Source of the DNA: CAYMCV01 sp964389005
Lineage (GTDB): Bacteria; Bacillota; Clostridia; Lachnospirales; Lachnospiraceae
DNA: 22,427 bases
NCBI GenBank assembly: GCA_964389005.1
Contig: CAYMCV010000033.1
Coordinates: 1 to 22,427 of the forward strand
Direction: 5' to 3'
Shown here: positions 15,029-22,095 of the stretch, in pieces
Layout of the letters: the number at the start of each line of letters is the position of its first letter
Numbering within the stretch: position 1 is the first letter of the stretch
Program-made: the position numbers and the translations under genes
The notes under the pieces: model-generated
What the model was told of the DNA's origin: nothing
What the model saw: only the letters and a program-made list of their open reading frames with translations
Database searches by the model: none

Positions 15029-16286
15029 TATCGTCGATGATATCCTCGACATTTTCAATGCCGACGGAGAGACGAATCAATTCTGGTGAAATTCCGGCTG
15101 CTTTTAACTCCTCATCTGACAACTGTCGATGTGTATGACTTGCCGGGTGAAGCAGACAACTCTTGGCATCTGCAACATGTGTTACGATGGCGATGAGTTT
15201 CAGGCTGTCCATGAAACGGATGGTTTCTTCGCGCCCGCCTTTGAGTCCGAAGGAGAGGACACCGCAGGTTCCGTTTTTGCAGTATTTTTGTGCAAGTGCA
15301 TGGTCTTCATCATCCTCAAGATCCGCATAATGAACCCAAGCAACCTCTTCACGCTCTTTCAAGAATTTTGCAACCGCATACGCGTTTTCACAGTGCTGTT
15401 TTACGCGCACATGCAATGTTTCCAATCCGATATTCAAAAGGAATGCATTCTGCGGTGACTGGATGGCACCGAAATCTCTCATCAATTGCGCTGTCGCTTT
15501 CATGATGTACGCGCCCTTTCCGAATCTCTCCGTATAGATAATGCCGTGATAGGATTCATCCGGCGTATTCAATCCAGGGAATTTATCCCCGTATTTCGCA
15601 AATTCAAAATTACCGCTGTCAACAATGCAGCCGCCGACGCAGGTTCCGTGTCCGTCCATGTACTTCGTGGTGGAGTGTGTTACGATATCGGCACCGAATT
15701 CAAAAGGACGAATGTTGATGGGGGTTGCAAACGTGTTGTCAATGATTAAGGGAACGCCGTTTGAATGCGCAAGGTTCGCGAATTTCTCGATATCAAGAAT
15801 CTCAACGGTGGGATTCGAGATGGTCTCTGCGAATACCGCCTTGGTATTGGGGCGAAATGCTTTCTGCAATTCTTCCGCGCTTGCACGCTGGTCAACGAAG
15901 GTGCACTCGATGCCGAGTTTCTTCATCGATACGTGGAACAGGTTATAGGTGCCGCCGTACAAAGCGGAGGAGCAGATAAAATGATCGCCTGCTTCGCAGA
16001 TGTTAAAAATTGCAAAGAAGTTCGCCGCTTGTCCGGAAGATGTCAGCATTGCTGCAACGCCGCCTTCGAGTGAAGCGATTTTGGCAGCTACGAAATCATT
16101 GGTTGGATTCTGAAGACGTGTATAAAAATAGCCGTCAGCCTCTAAGTCGAATAATTTGCCCATTGCATCGCTGGATTCATATTTGTATGAAGTGCTCTGG
16201 ATGATGGGGATTGCGCGAGGTTCGCCGTTGGCCGGAGACCAGCCCGCTTGGATACAGTTCGTTTCAATACGATAATTATTGCTCAT
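14994..16286 (-). CDS. metY: O-acetylhomoserine sulfhydrylase (O-acetylhomoserine aminocarboxypropyltransferase)
   Basis: PLP enzyme that makes homocysteine from O-acetylhomoserine and sulfide in methionine synthesis. 430 residues, the usual MetY length and longer than cystathionine gamma-synthase or beta-lyase. Motifs of the Cys/Met metabolism family are YFYTRLQNPTND (53-64), the PLP-phosphate region SSGQAANFF (83-91), Asp183 in IIDNTFATP and the PLP lysine Lys208 in THSTTKYMDGHG. The C-terminal HPASHTHRQLSDEEL and LIRLSVGIENVEDI are also typical. An AAGGAGG ribosome site lies 8 nt before the ATG. It is divergent from a LysR-type gene, which may regulate it. No SAM-I riboswitch consensus was found in its leader. 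Confidence 0.94.
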   Translation of the reverse strand: MSNNYRIETNCIQAGWSPANGEPRAIPIIQSTSYKYESSDAMGKLFDLEADGYFYTRLQNPTNDFVAAKIASLEGGVAAMLTSSGQAANFFAIFNICEAGDHFICSSALYGGTYNLFHVSMKKLGIECTFVDQRASAEELQKAFRPNTKAVFAETISNPTVEILDIEKFANLAHSNGVPLIIDNTFATPINIRPFEFGADIVTHSTTKYMDGHGTCVGGCIVDSGNFEFAKYGDKFPGLNTPDESYHGIIYTERFGKGAYIMKATAQLMRDFGAIQSPQNAFLLNIGLETLHVRVKQHCENAYAVAKFLKEREEVAWVHYADLEDDEDHALAQKYCKNGTCGVLSFGLKGGREETIRFMDSLKLIAIVTHVADAKSCLLHPASHTHRQLSDEELKAAGISPELIRLSVGIENVEDIIDDIKQALASSNLR

Positions 16287-16330
16287 GTGTTATACCTCCT
16301 TGTGATAAGTGATATTTATTGGGTGGTTGA

Positions 16331-16504
16331 GTGAAGCTCTGGAGACGAGTAATGGGAAGCATGTTCACCGCAAGACACGCTCTCGCTTGAGTGTGCCTCG
16401 TAACGGTGCATAAGGTGTCAAAGAACGCCACCTAAGCACCGACGGTCACACACAGTCTTGCTTATGAACATGTTTTCCATTACTCCGGTTACGTCTCACT
16501 TCAC
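16331..16504. repeat. Long branched inverted-repeat element between metY and lysR (possible structured RNA or MITE)
   Basis: Arms: GTGAAG (16331-16336) with CTTCAC (16499-16504); GAGACG (16342-16347) with CGTCTC (16492-16497); 20 bp 16348-16367 with 16465-16484 (AGTAATGG core, CATGTTCA core); GCAAGAC (16370-16376) with GTCTTGC (16455-16461). Inside are two hairpins: ACGCTC (16377-16382) with GAGTGT (16389-16394); GGTGC (16405-16409) with GCACC (16436-16440) enclosing GGTG (16414-16417) with CACC (16429-16432). The G.T pairs (16356-16476, 16359-16473, 16379-16392) are G.U only in a plus-strand transcript. No U-run follows, so it is not a simple terminator. Identity is unknown. Confidence 0.8.
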
Positions 16505-16541
16505 TTGTTAATTCGCAGTATACAACATTCTCTTGATATAG

Positions 16542-16547
16542 TATAAT
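16542..16547 (+). promoter_or_regulatory. Possible -10 box for the LysR gene
   Basis: A perfect TATAAT lies 55 nt before the lysR start within an AT-rich stretch (16535-16560). No consensus -35 is at the right distance, so the promoter may be weak or regulator-dependent. The same stretch contains TATACT-like sequences on the minus strand that could serve metY, in which case its leader would include the whole structured element. Confidence 0.4.
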
Positions 16548-16602
16548 ACATATAAACGATACCGCTCCATAGAAATTAACTATACCAAATCAGGAGGCCA
16601 AC

Positions 16603-17508
16603 ATGACACTGCAACAACTCAGATACGCAGTCGCCGTAACGGAATGCGGCTCCATCAGTGAAGCTGCCAAAAATCTCTTTATCACGCAACCAAGCCTGAC
16701 GCATGCCATCAAAGAATTGGAAAACGAATTGCACATTACACTTTTTATCCGTAATAATAAGGGCATTCTGCTGTCACATGAGGGCGAGGAGTTCATCGGC
16801 TATGCGAGGCAGGTTTTGGAGCAACAGAACCTATTGGAGGAGAAATACATGAATCGGAAGCCGGCGAAGCAGCATTACGGTGTTTCGACGCATCATTACA
16901 CATTTGCGGTTAATGCGTTTTTGGATCTGGTTCACCAATTCGGAGATGAAGCCTATGACTACTCGCTGCGTGAGGAAAAAACCTTTGCAATCATCGAGAA
17001 TGTCGCAACACTCAAAAGCAATTTGGGCGTCTTGTACCTAAACGATTTTAACGAGGCTGTCATTCGTAAATTGTTACGCGAACGTGAATTGACGTTTGAA
17101 TTACTTTTTATCGCCAAACCACACGTGTTTTTGGGGAGTCGCAACCCACTTGCCACGAGAAAAAGTCTTGATCTTAAGGACTTGGAGCCATATCCGTATC
17201 TTTGCTTTGACCAAGGCGAGTATAACTCTTTTTACTTTGCGGAAGAAATCTTGAGTACGCGGCAGCACCAAAAAACCATCAAAGTAACCGATCGCGCGAC
17301 CATGTCGAATCTGATTGTCGGGATGAACGGCTACACGGTGTGTTCGGGACTTTTGGGGGATGCGCTGAACGGAAACGACATGGTTTCCATACCGCTTGAT
17401 TTGGATGAAGAGATGCGAATCGGTGTTATCGAGCGAGCCAATTCTGTCGGCAGCAGGCTGAGTGATTTTTATAAAGAAGCATTACTTCGGCATTGCAAAA
17501 CAATGTAG
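16603..17508 (+). CDS. LysR family transcriptional regulator
   Basis: 301 residues, normal for the family. The N-terminal winged helix (about 1-60) reads MTLQQLRYAVAVTECGSISEAAKNLFITQPSLTHAIKELENEL, the standard LysR helix-turn-helix. A linker helix and an effector-binding domain (about 90-295) follow. CAGGAGG precedes the ATG. It is divergent from metY across a 316-bp gap, the classic arrangement for a LysR activator of the neighbouring gene, so control of sulfur or methionine metabolism is a reasonable inference. The effector is unknown. The AraC gene begins 50 nt after its stop on the same strand and may be co-transcribed. Confidence 0.92.
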   Translation: MTLQQLRYAVAVTECGSISEAAKNLFITQPSLTHAIKELENELHITLFIRNNKGILLSHEGEEFIGYARQVLEQQNLLEEKYMNRKPAKQHYGVSTHHYTFAVNAFLDLVHQFGDEAYDYSLREEKTFAIIENVATLKSNLGVLYLNDFNEAVIRKLLRERELTFELLFIAKPHVFLGSRNPLATRKSLDLKDLEPYPYLCFDQGEYNSFYFAEEILSTRQHQKTIKVTDRATMSNLIVGMNGYTVCSGLLGDALNGNDMVSIPLDLDEEMRIGVIERANSVGSRLSDFYKEALLRHCKTM

Positions 17509-17558
17509 GAAAGTGTACCATGAAAGAGACAATAGACAAATGTAAAAGGAGGGCAACA

Positions 17559-18461
17559 ATGGATACGTTATATGCAACCGTAGGTCGTGAAAAGTTCCCG
17601 GGACTCAAAGTAAATATTTGTTGTGTCAGGGATACCGAGGATTTGGAAGCATCGTGCCCGCTTCCGCGTTTTCGTGCCATATATGTGAAAGAGGGGCAGG
17701 CCATTTTTAGGAACGGCGAGCAGAGCCAGATAGTGACAAGCCCGTCCGTACTTTGCGTGAATGAAAAAGACGACGTTGGTTTCTTAAAAGCCAGCGGGGT
17801 AAAAATGGACGTGATGTATTTTGACCCGATTTGTTTCAGCCGTTATGAGGATTTTGACAGCATCGAAGAGTGGAGAAAACAATTGTTTGGCGATGAGTAT
17901 TTCTTCCGCCCGTTTTTTAGACGAGGAGATCAATACATCGGCGCGTGCCCCATATCGTATAGTCTTGGGAACCGTATCTCACAGTTAATAGAAATGACAG
18001 ACGTAATGTTGGAAGAACAGAATGATGACTGGCCATGTCGCAGTCGTTCCTATTTTATTGAGTTGGTTTTGAACTTGAACTCCATATACAATGGCGATAT
18101 TTACAATCCGCAGATTTACGGCGCGAAAATGACCGATGAACTGGCAGAAGTCATTGATTGGATACATTTACACTATCTTGACAAGGTGGTTTTGGAAGAC
18201 ATTACCAAAGAATTTCACACCAATAAAACGACACTGAATCAGAAATTCAAGGCAGTCATGGGTGTTACCGTCATGGAGTACATCATCAATCTTCGTATGG
18301 AAATTGCTTGTTCGCTGCTTCGCAAAACGTACCTTCCGGTCGCGGAAATTATGGAGCGCGCCGGTTACCGAGATGATGCTCACTTTTTACGTTCGTTCAA
18401 GAAATGTGTCGGCTGTACACCGACCGAATATCGGAGTCAATTTGGCTCATCGGAAGAGTAG
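17559..18461 (+). CDS. AraC family transcriptional regulator
   Basis: 300 residues. The open frame extends back to 17493 inside lysR, but AAGGAGGG (17546-17553) 5 nt before the ATG at 17559 decides the start (MDTLYATVGREKFPG). The N-terminal half is cupin-like: a short beta-rich ligand domain with RAIYVKEGQAIFRNGEQ. The C-terminal 100 residues hold the two helix-turn-helix motifs of AraC: VLEDITKEFHTNKTTLNQKFKAVMG and then VAEIMERAGYRDDAHFLRSFKKCVGCTPTEYR. It stands just upstream of a propeller lipoprotein gene on the same strand, a possible target. The inducer is unknown. Confidence 0.92.
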   Translation: MDTLYATVGREKFPGLKVNICCVRDTEDLEASCPLPRFRAIYVKEGQAIFRNGEQSQIVTSPSVLCVNEKDDVGFLKASGVKMDVMYFDPICFSRYEDFDSIEEWRKQLFGDEYFFRPFFRRGDQYIGACPISYSLGNRISQLIEMTDVMLEEQNDDWPCRSRSYFIELVLNLNSIYNGDIYNPQIYGAKMTDELAEVIDWIHLHYLDKVVLEDITKEFHTNKTTLNQKFKAVMGVTVMEYIINLRMEIACSLLRKTYLPVAEIMERAGYRDDAHFLRSFKKCVGCTPTEYRSQFGSSEE

Positions 18462-18529
18462 TGTAGCAAATATTTCCGATAAGCGGTTTTATACTTTCGA
18501 TTTGCAGTTCCGCTTTTTCAGGGTTTCCC

Positions 18530-18535
18530 TATAAT
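18530..18535 (+). promoter_or_regulatory. Possible activator-dependent -10 box of the Asp-box lipoprotein gene
   Basis: TATAAT lies 24 nt before the start codon. At 16-17 bp upstream there is only TTCCGC; a TTGCAG (18502-18507) is 22 bp away, too far. A poor -35 with a good -10 is usual for AraC-activated promoters, but the evidence is thin. Confidence 0.4.
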
Positions 18536-18559
18536 GATGTTTATAAGGAGGTTGAACCT

Positions 18560-19579
18560 ATGAAAAAACAATTCTTGATAATAGCGGGCTGTGCAGTTTC
18601 GATTGCGGCATTGGCAGCATGTTCGGCAACGTCGAAGGAGGAAGCAAGTATGAAACCGGTGGTGCAGACAGAAGAAGTAATGGTGGCTGAGGATCAGGCG
18701 ACGATTCATTCGGATGCGGTTGCAAGCGAGATTACTGAGGAAATCACACCGGAGTCAGACTGGAGTGTCGTTCTGGAAACACAGATAACACATGAAAGTA
18801 ATATTGAAGGATTCTTGAATGACCAATTCGGGGTAACGGTTGGATATAGCGGTCAGATTTATTACACAAACGACGGTGCCAAGACATGGACACAAGCACA
18901 GAACGAGTCGTGGTGTAGATTTTGTCTGGCGATTCTTAATGAGAATTTGATTTGGTGCGGCGGTAACGGGAATCAAGTACGCGTCAGTAAGGACGGAGCA
19001 GCGGTATGGGAGCCGGTAAGCGATGTGAATCTATCGGCAATCCACAGTAACATTGACTTTGTAGATGATATGACAGGCTGGGTTAGCTCCAATGTCAAAG
19101 CCGCGTCAACAACAGACGGCGGTGTTACATGGAAAGAACTCGTTCTGCCGGAAGAAGTCAAGTCGATTGCTGCACTTTCCGTAAGAACGGCAATGGAAGG
19201 GTGTTTTATGACACATACCGGACAACTGTACTTTACGACGGACGGTGGCGAGACTTGGACACAGAAGGATACCGACTTGGCGACAATCGGTGTTAAGGAT
19301 GAAAAAGGCGAAATCGGACTTTTTAAATATAATACTACATCAGCAGATATGAATTTTACAGATGAAAATCACGGAACAATCGTATTTGCGGGTTCGGTGC
19401 CGGGTGAAGGATTCAAGGTTTGGTGTCTCGAGACCGAAGACGGCGGGGATACATTTACGACTGAGGAAGTGCCATTGCCCGAAGGATTCAAGGCAAACAA
19501 GGTTTATTTAAGCAAGGATGGCATTTACCTGACCGTAGGAAGCTTGGTAAAGGAAGTTGTTGTAATGCAAAGAAAGTAA
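18560..19579 (+). CDS. Asp-box (BNR-type) beta-propeller lipoprotein
   Basis: 339 residues, with AAGGAGG before the ATG. Lipobox LAAC with Cys21, then a Glu/Ser-rich linker (about 22-65). The rest is a propeller with five Asp-boxes: TNDGAKTW (103-110), SKDGAAVW (143-150), TTDGGVTW (184-191), TTDGGETW (226-233) and TEDGGDTF (292-299). Such repeats occur in sialidases, sortilin-like and Ycf48-like proteins and usually build a ligand-binding scaffold. The sialidase catalytic set (FRIP arginine, Asp and Glu/Tyr residues) was not recognised, so binding rather than hydrolysis is likely. TATAAT at 18530-18535 is a possible -10 box without a good -35, which fits activation by the AraC protein encoded upstream. 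It resembles the propeller half of the lipoprotein at 11221. Confidence 0.85.
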   Translation: MKKQFLIIAGCAVSIAALAACSATSKEEASMKPVVQTEEVMVAEDQATIHSDAVASEITEEITPESDWSVVLETQITHESNIEGFLNDQFGVTVGYSGQIYYTNDGAKTWTQAQNESWCRFCLAILNENLIWCGGNGNQVRVSKDGAAVWEPVSDVNLSAIHSNIDFVDDMTGWVSSNVKAASTTDGGVTWKELVLPEEVKSIAALSVRTAMEGCFMTHTGQLYFTTDGGETWTQKDTDLATIGVKDEKGEIGLFKYNTTSADMNFTDENHGTIVFAGSVPGEGFKVWCLETEDGGDTFTTEEVPLPEGFKANKVYLSKDGIYLTVGSLVKEVVVMQRK

Positions 19580-19609
19580 TCATTCACATTCCCCTCTTTT
19601 TTAGTACGG

Positions 19610-19640
19610 AAGGACCGCTGTGTTGACCGCGGTTCTTTTG
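19610..19640 (+). terminator. Rho-independent terminator after the Asp-box lipoprotein gene
   Basis: AAGGACCGC (19610-19618) pairs with GCGGTTCTT (19629-19637), one G.U pair included, across a 10-nt loop, and the 3' arm runs into TTTTG. Confidence 0.75.
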
Positions 19641-19696
19641 CGTTGGCTAAAAATTACGGGCGATAGTACTTTGGTTACAAATTTTTAAGAATCATA

Positions 19697-19725
19697 TTGA
19701 CAATATGAACAATGCGCTGTATGCT
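19697..19725 (+). promoter_or_regulatory. Consensus promoter of the GntR-ABC operon
   Basis: -35 TTGACA (19697-19702), 17-bp spacer, -10 TATGCT (19720-19725). The transcript would start near 19732, inside the operator repeats, so an ATG at 19705 in the same frame as the GntR gene lies within the promoter and cannot be the start. Confidence 0.88.
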
Positions 19726-19763
19726 AACTGTATCAACCGAAGTGATACAGTTAGCACTGTATC
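19723..19763 (+). promoter_or_regulatory. Triple operator of the GntR regulator
   Basis: GCTAACTGTATCA (19723-19735) and TGATACAGTTAGC (19743-19755) form a perfect 13-bp inverted repeat with a 7-nt spacer. ACTGTATC at 19756-19763 adds a third half-site, making a second inverted repeat with GATACAGT (19744-19751). The group overlaps the -10 box and start point. That position suits repression, as in YtrA-type autoregulation. Confidence 0.82.
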
Positions 19764-19806
19764 GAAACATGATAAGATATCACGCATATGCAGAAAGGGC
19801 AGCAAG

Positions 19807-20184
19807 ATGATTCAATTATCATATGAAAGCGGCAAATCCATCTATGAACAGATTGTCGAACAGATGAAATATCATGTCATTCGCGGACATTTAGCGCCGG
19901 ATGACCTTATACCCTCCGTCCGCAAGATGGCTATGGATTTGGGAATCACTCCGAATACCGTTGCCAAGGCCTATCAGGAACTAGAGCGCGACGGTATCAT
20001 TCGCACAATCCCCGGAAAGGGAACCTACATCTGTGCAACGTTACCGGAAACCAAGGATACCGTCCGATTACAACAAGTCGAATCCGCGCTTCATTCGCAA
20101 TTGTTGGAACTGAAAATGATGGGCATCTCACGCGAGGAAGCCTGTGCTTTGATCGGACGCATGTATGACGAATTGTCGGTATAG
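19807..20184 (+). CDS. GntR family (YtrA subfamily) transcriptional regulator
   Basis: 125 residues beginning MIQLSYESGKSIYEQIVEQ, the normal start of this short subfamily. The upstream ATG at 19705 is inside the promoter. The ribosome site is weak (AAAGGG about 8 nt before the ATG). The winged helix (about 10-75) reads IYEQIVEQMKYHVIRGHL, SVRKMAMDLGITPNTVAKAYQELERDG and GKGTYI. The C-terminal tail is only a short dimerisation helix, as in YtrA, without an effector domain. It precedes an ABC ATPase by 11 nt and a permease, the usual YtrA-type arrangement in which the regulator represses its own ABC operon until cell-envelope or antibiotic stress. Confidence 0.92.
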   Translation: MIQLSYESGKSIYEQIVEQMKYHVIRGHLAPDDLIPSVRKMAMDLGITPNTVAKAYQELERDGIIRTIPGKGTYICATLPETKDTVRLQQVESALHSQLLELKMMGISREEACALIGRMYDELSV

Positions 20185-20195
20185 GGAGGGCTACT

Positions 20196-21095
20196 ATGTT
20201 AGAAGTTAAAAATATTACAAAGAAATTTGATCGAAATACCGTGCTCTCGGACATTACCTTATCCATTGCACAGGGAGAAATTCACGGATGTGTCGGTGTC
20301 AATTCTGCCGGGAAAACAACACTCTGCAGATGTATGACGGGGGTCATTCCGGTTACGACGGGATGTATTACGTTGGATGGTGTATCGATTTATGACAATC
20401 CTGCATCCAAAACCGCAATCGGATACATTTCTTCCGGTTACGATTATCCACAAAATGCAACGGTTAAGAGCGTGGGACGAATGTTTGGTAATTTTTATCC
20501 GGAGTTCTCCATGATAACTTACCGGGAATTGTTGCAGCGATTCTCGATTATGGATGCCGGTTACACGGCACAGATGTCAACGGGGGAGCGAATGCGCCTG
20601 TCCATTGCGCTGATGTTGGCGCGCAAGGTTCAGTATCTGATTCTGGATGAGCCAACACTCGGACTTGATGTGACCGCGCGAAAGGAACTGTACGCACTTT
20701 TGATGGAGAAAGCCGAGAATGAGCAAGTCGGTATGCTGATTTCTTCGCATCAACTGGATGATTTGGAGCCGTTTTGCGATACAATTCATTTTTTGAAAGC
20801 CGGTAAGATGGTATTTCAGGAGGGAACCGATACCTTGTTGCGGCGGTTTACAAAAGCAGAAGTCGTGTGTACGAAGCAACAGGCAGAGCAATTATTTGCG
20901 AATAAAAAGATGCAAAAATGTGCAGAAGCCGGAAATTTGTATCAATTGTTTGCATACGGTGATGAGAAACGAATTGGCACTGTACTGGATACACTTGAAA
21001 TTAAAGAGATACATTTATTACCCGTTACGTTGGAAGACATATTTACATATGCAAATAAAAATGAATTTAGTATGGATTCGGAGGTGGTGAAATGA
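20196..21095 (+). CDS. ABC transporter ATP-binding protein
   Basis: 299 residues. Walker A is GVNSAGKT (34-41), the signature is MSTGERMRLS (127-136), Walker B is YLILDEPTLGLD (147-158) and the switch histidine is His185 in ISSHQ. The signature differs from LSGGQ (STGE), and the Walker A has N-S in place of N-G. Both are tolerated in this subgroup. A C-terminal extension (about 220-299) follows the ATPase domain, as in YtrB- or bacitracin-type ATPases. GGGAGG precedes the start. The next gene overlaps by 4 nt (ATGA), so it is coupled to the permease. It is probably an export or drug-response transporter; the substrate is unknown. Confidence 0.93.
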   Translation: MLEVKNITKKFDRNTVLSDITLSIAQGEIHGCVGVNSAGKTTLCRCMTGVIPVTTGCITLDGVSIYDNPASKTAIGYISSGYDYPQNATVKSVGRMFGNFYPEFSMITYRELLQRFSIMDAGYTAQMSTGERMRLSIALMLARKVQYLILDEPTLGLDVTARKELYALLMEKAENEQVGMLISSHQLDDLEPFCDTIHFLKAGKMVFQEGTDTLLRRFTKAEVVCTKQQAEQLFANKKMQKCAEAGNLYQLFAYGDEKRIGTVLDTLEIKEIHLLPVTLEDIFTYANKNEFSMDSEVVK

Positions 21096-22069
21096 AGAAT
21101 AACAAGGGATTTTTAAGCGTATTTCGGCAATCGCTGCCGTTTTTGGCGGTTGCACTCATCGTTGAGTTATTACCGACACTTTGGTTTGTATGTCAAAAGG
21201 ACTTCTTCACTTTGGGGGATACGTTGGCAGGTCTCGGAGACATTTTATTTATCTACCTATTATATGCATTACTGGTACAGGGAATCTATTGGTTTGCAAT
21301 GAGAAACGGGAAACGGCAGGATTTGATGGATTTGCTCCCAATCAAAAAAGCAGACGAAGTCATATGTGAGTTTGTAAACGGAATGATTATTATGGTCACA
21401 CCGCTTTTGTTGTGGGTTGTAGCTGATGTTCGCTACTTCAATCTTTATACCAAAATGGTGAATGCAGATGAAAGAATACTGGAATTCTTTGAGCAAGAAG
21501 GTATCCGACTGAATTACTTTACTGACAATGCGGCGCTCGACCCAATCCTTACATGGGGAATGGTATTTATTGTTTGCTATGCAATTTTTATCTTGATCAA
21601 GCGTGTTTCAAATCATTTGCTGGCAACTTATCTTGGGACGTTTGCGGTATATTCGATTGCGATACTGGGCCTCTTGCTTTATGATTGCATACCGTCACAG
21701 ATGTTGGCGAGTGGGTCGATTTGGATCAATATCTATAAAATGTTGATGTACGGTATATGGAACATTCACCCGGTGCTTTCAATTGCAATTGTCCTGGTGA
21801 TTGCAGGATTGTTGCTGGCGGCTGCCGTCCATATTCAGAAATGCCCGTATAAACGAGATACCGGCGCATTTTGCCATACGATTGTCGATGTCATATTTAC
21901 CGGAATTGTCACCATATGGATTATTGTATTTGGACTCAATATGAACGGAATCACATCCGACGCGTTACGCATATGCTTTACAATTTTTATAACGATTGCA
22001 GTCGCGGCAGGTACCTTTTATCTGATTCGACCGAAGCGTGGTACCCCGCTTCACAAGGGGCGCATATAA
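21092..22069 (+). CDS. ABC transporter permease (ABC-2-like)
   Basis: 325 residues with about seven or eight hydrophobic segments (near 16-36, 46-68, 88-108, 150-170, 180-200, 220-245, 265-285, 293-312) and no signal peptide. It starts within the last codon of the ATPase gene (4-nt overlap, GGAGG upstream). The protein is not closely similar to a permease I can name, so the role rests on gene order and topology. Between the third and fourth membrane segments is a loop of about 45 residues (RYFNLYTKMVNADERILEFF onwards) that could be extracellular. It is the last gene of the GntR operon. The stop is followed by a purine-rich stretch, with no clear terminator seen before 22096. Confidence 0.8.
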   Translation: MKNNKGFLSVFRQSLPFLAVALIVELLPTLWFVCQKDFFTLGDTLAGLGDILFIYLLYALLVQGIYWFAMRNGKRQDLMDLLPIKKADEVICEFVNGMIIMVTPLLLWVVADVRYFNLYTKMVNADERILEFFEQEGIRLNYFTDNAALDPILTWGMVFIVCYAIFILIKRVSNHLLATYLGTFAVYSIAILGLLLYDCIPSQMLASGSIWINIYKMLMYGIWNIHPVLSIAIVLVIAGLLLAAAVHIQKCPYKRDTGAFCHTIVDVIFTGIVTIWIIVFGLNMNGITSDALRICFTIFITIAVAAGTFYLIRPKRGTPLHKGRI

Positions 22070-22095
22070 TAGTTAAAAAGACAAAAGGAATGGGA

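Noticed and set aside
15129..16204. Several plus-strand open frames opposite metY
   Set aside because: They are antisense to a well-supported enzyme gene and have no ribosome sites or recognisable protein patterns.
16287..16602. SAM-I (S-box) or other known riboswitch before metY
   Set aside because: The conserved SAM-I core (AGAG...GGAGGGA...GAAACC) is not present on the minus strand, and no T-box or B12-box is seen. The structure there is of another kind.
17493..17558. An earlier start for the AraC protein overlapping lysR
   Set aside because: No ribosome site precedes 17493 or 17520, while AAGGAGGG is placed correctly for 17559.
19705..19806. A 34-residue N-terminal extension of the GntR protein
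   Set aside because: The ATG at 19705 lies between the -35 and -10 boxes of a consensus promoter, and the extension covers operator repeats. GntR homologues start at the equivalent of 19807.
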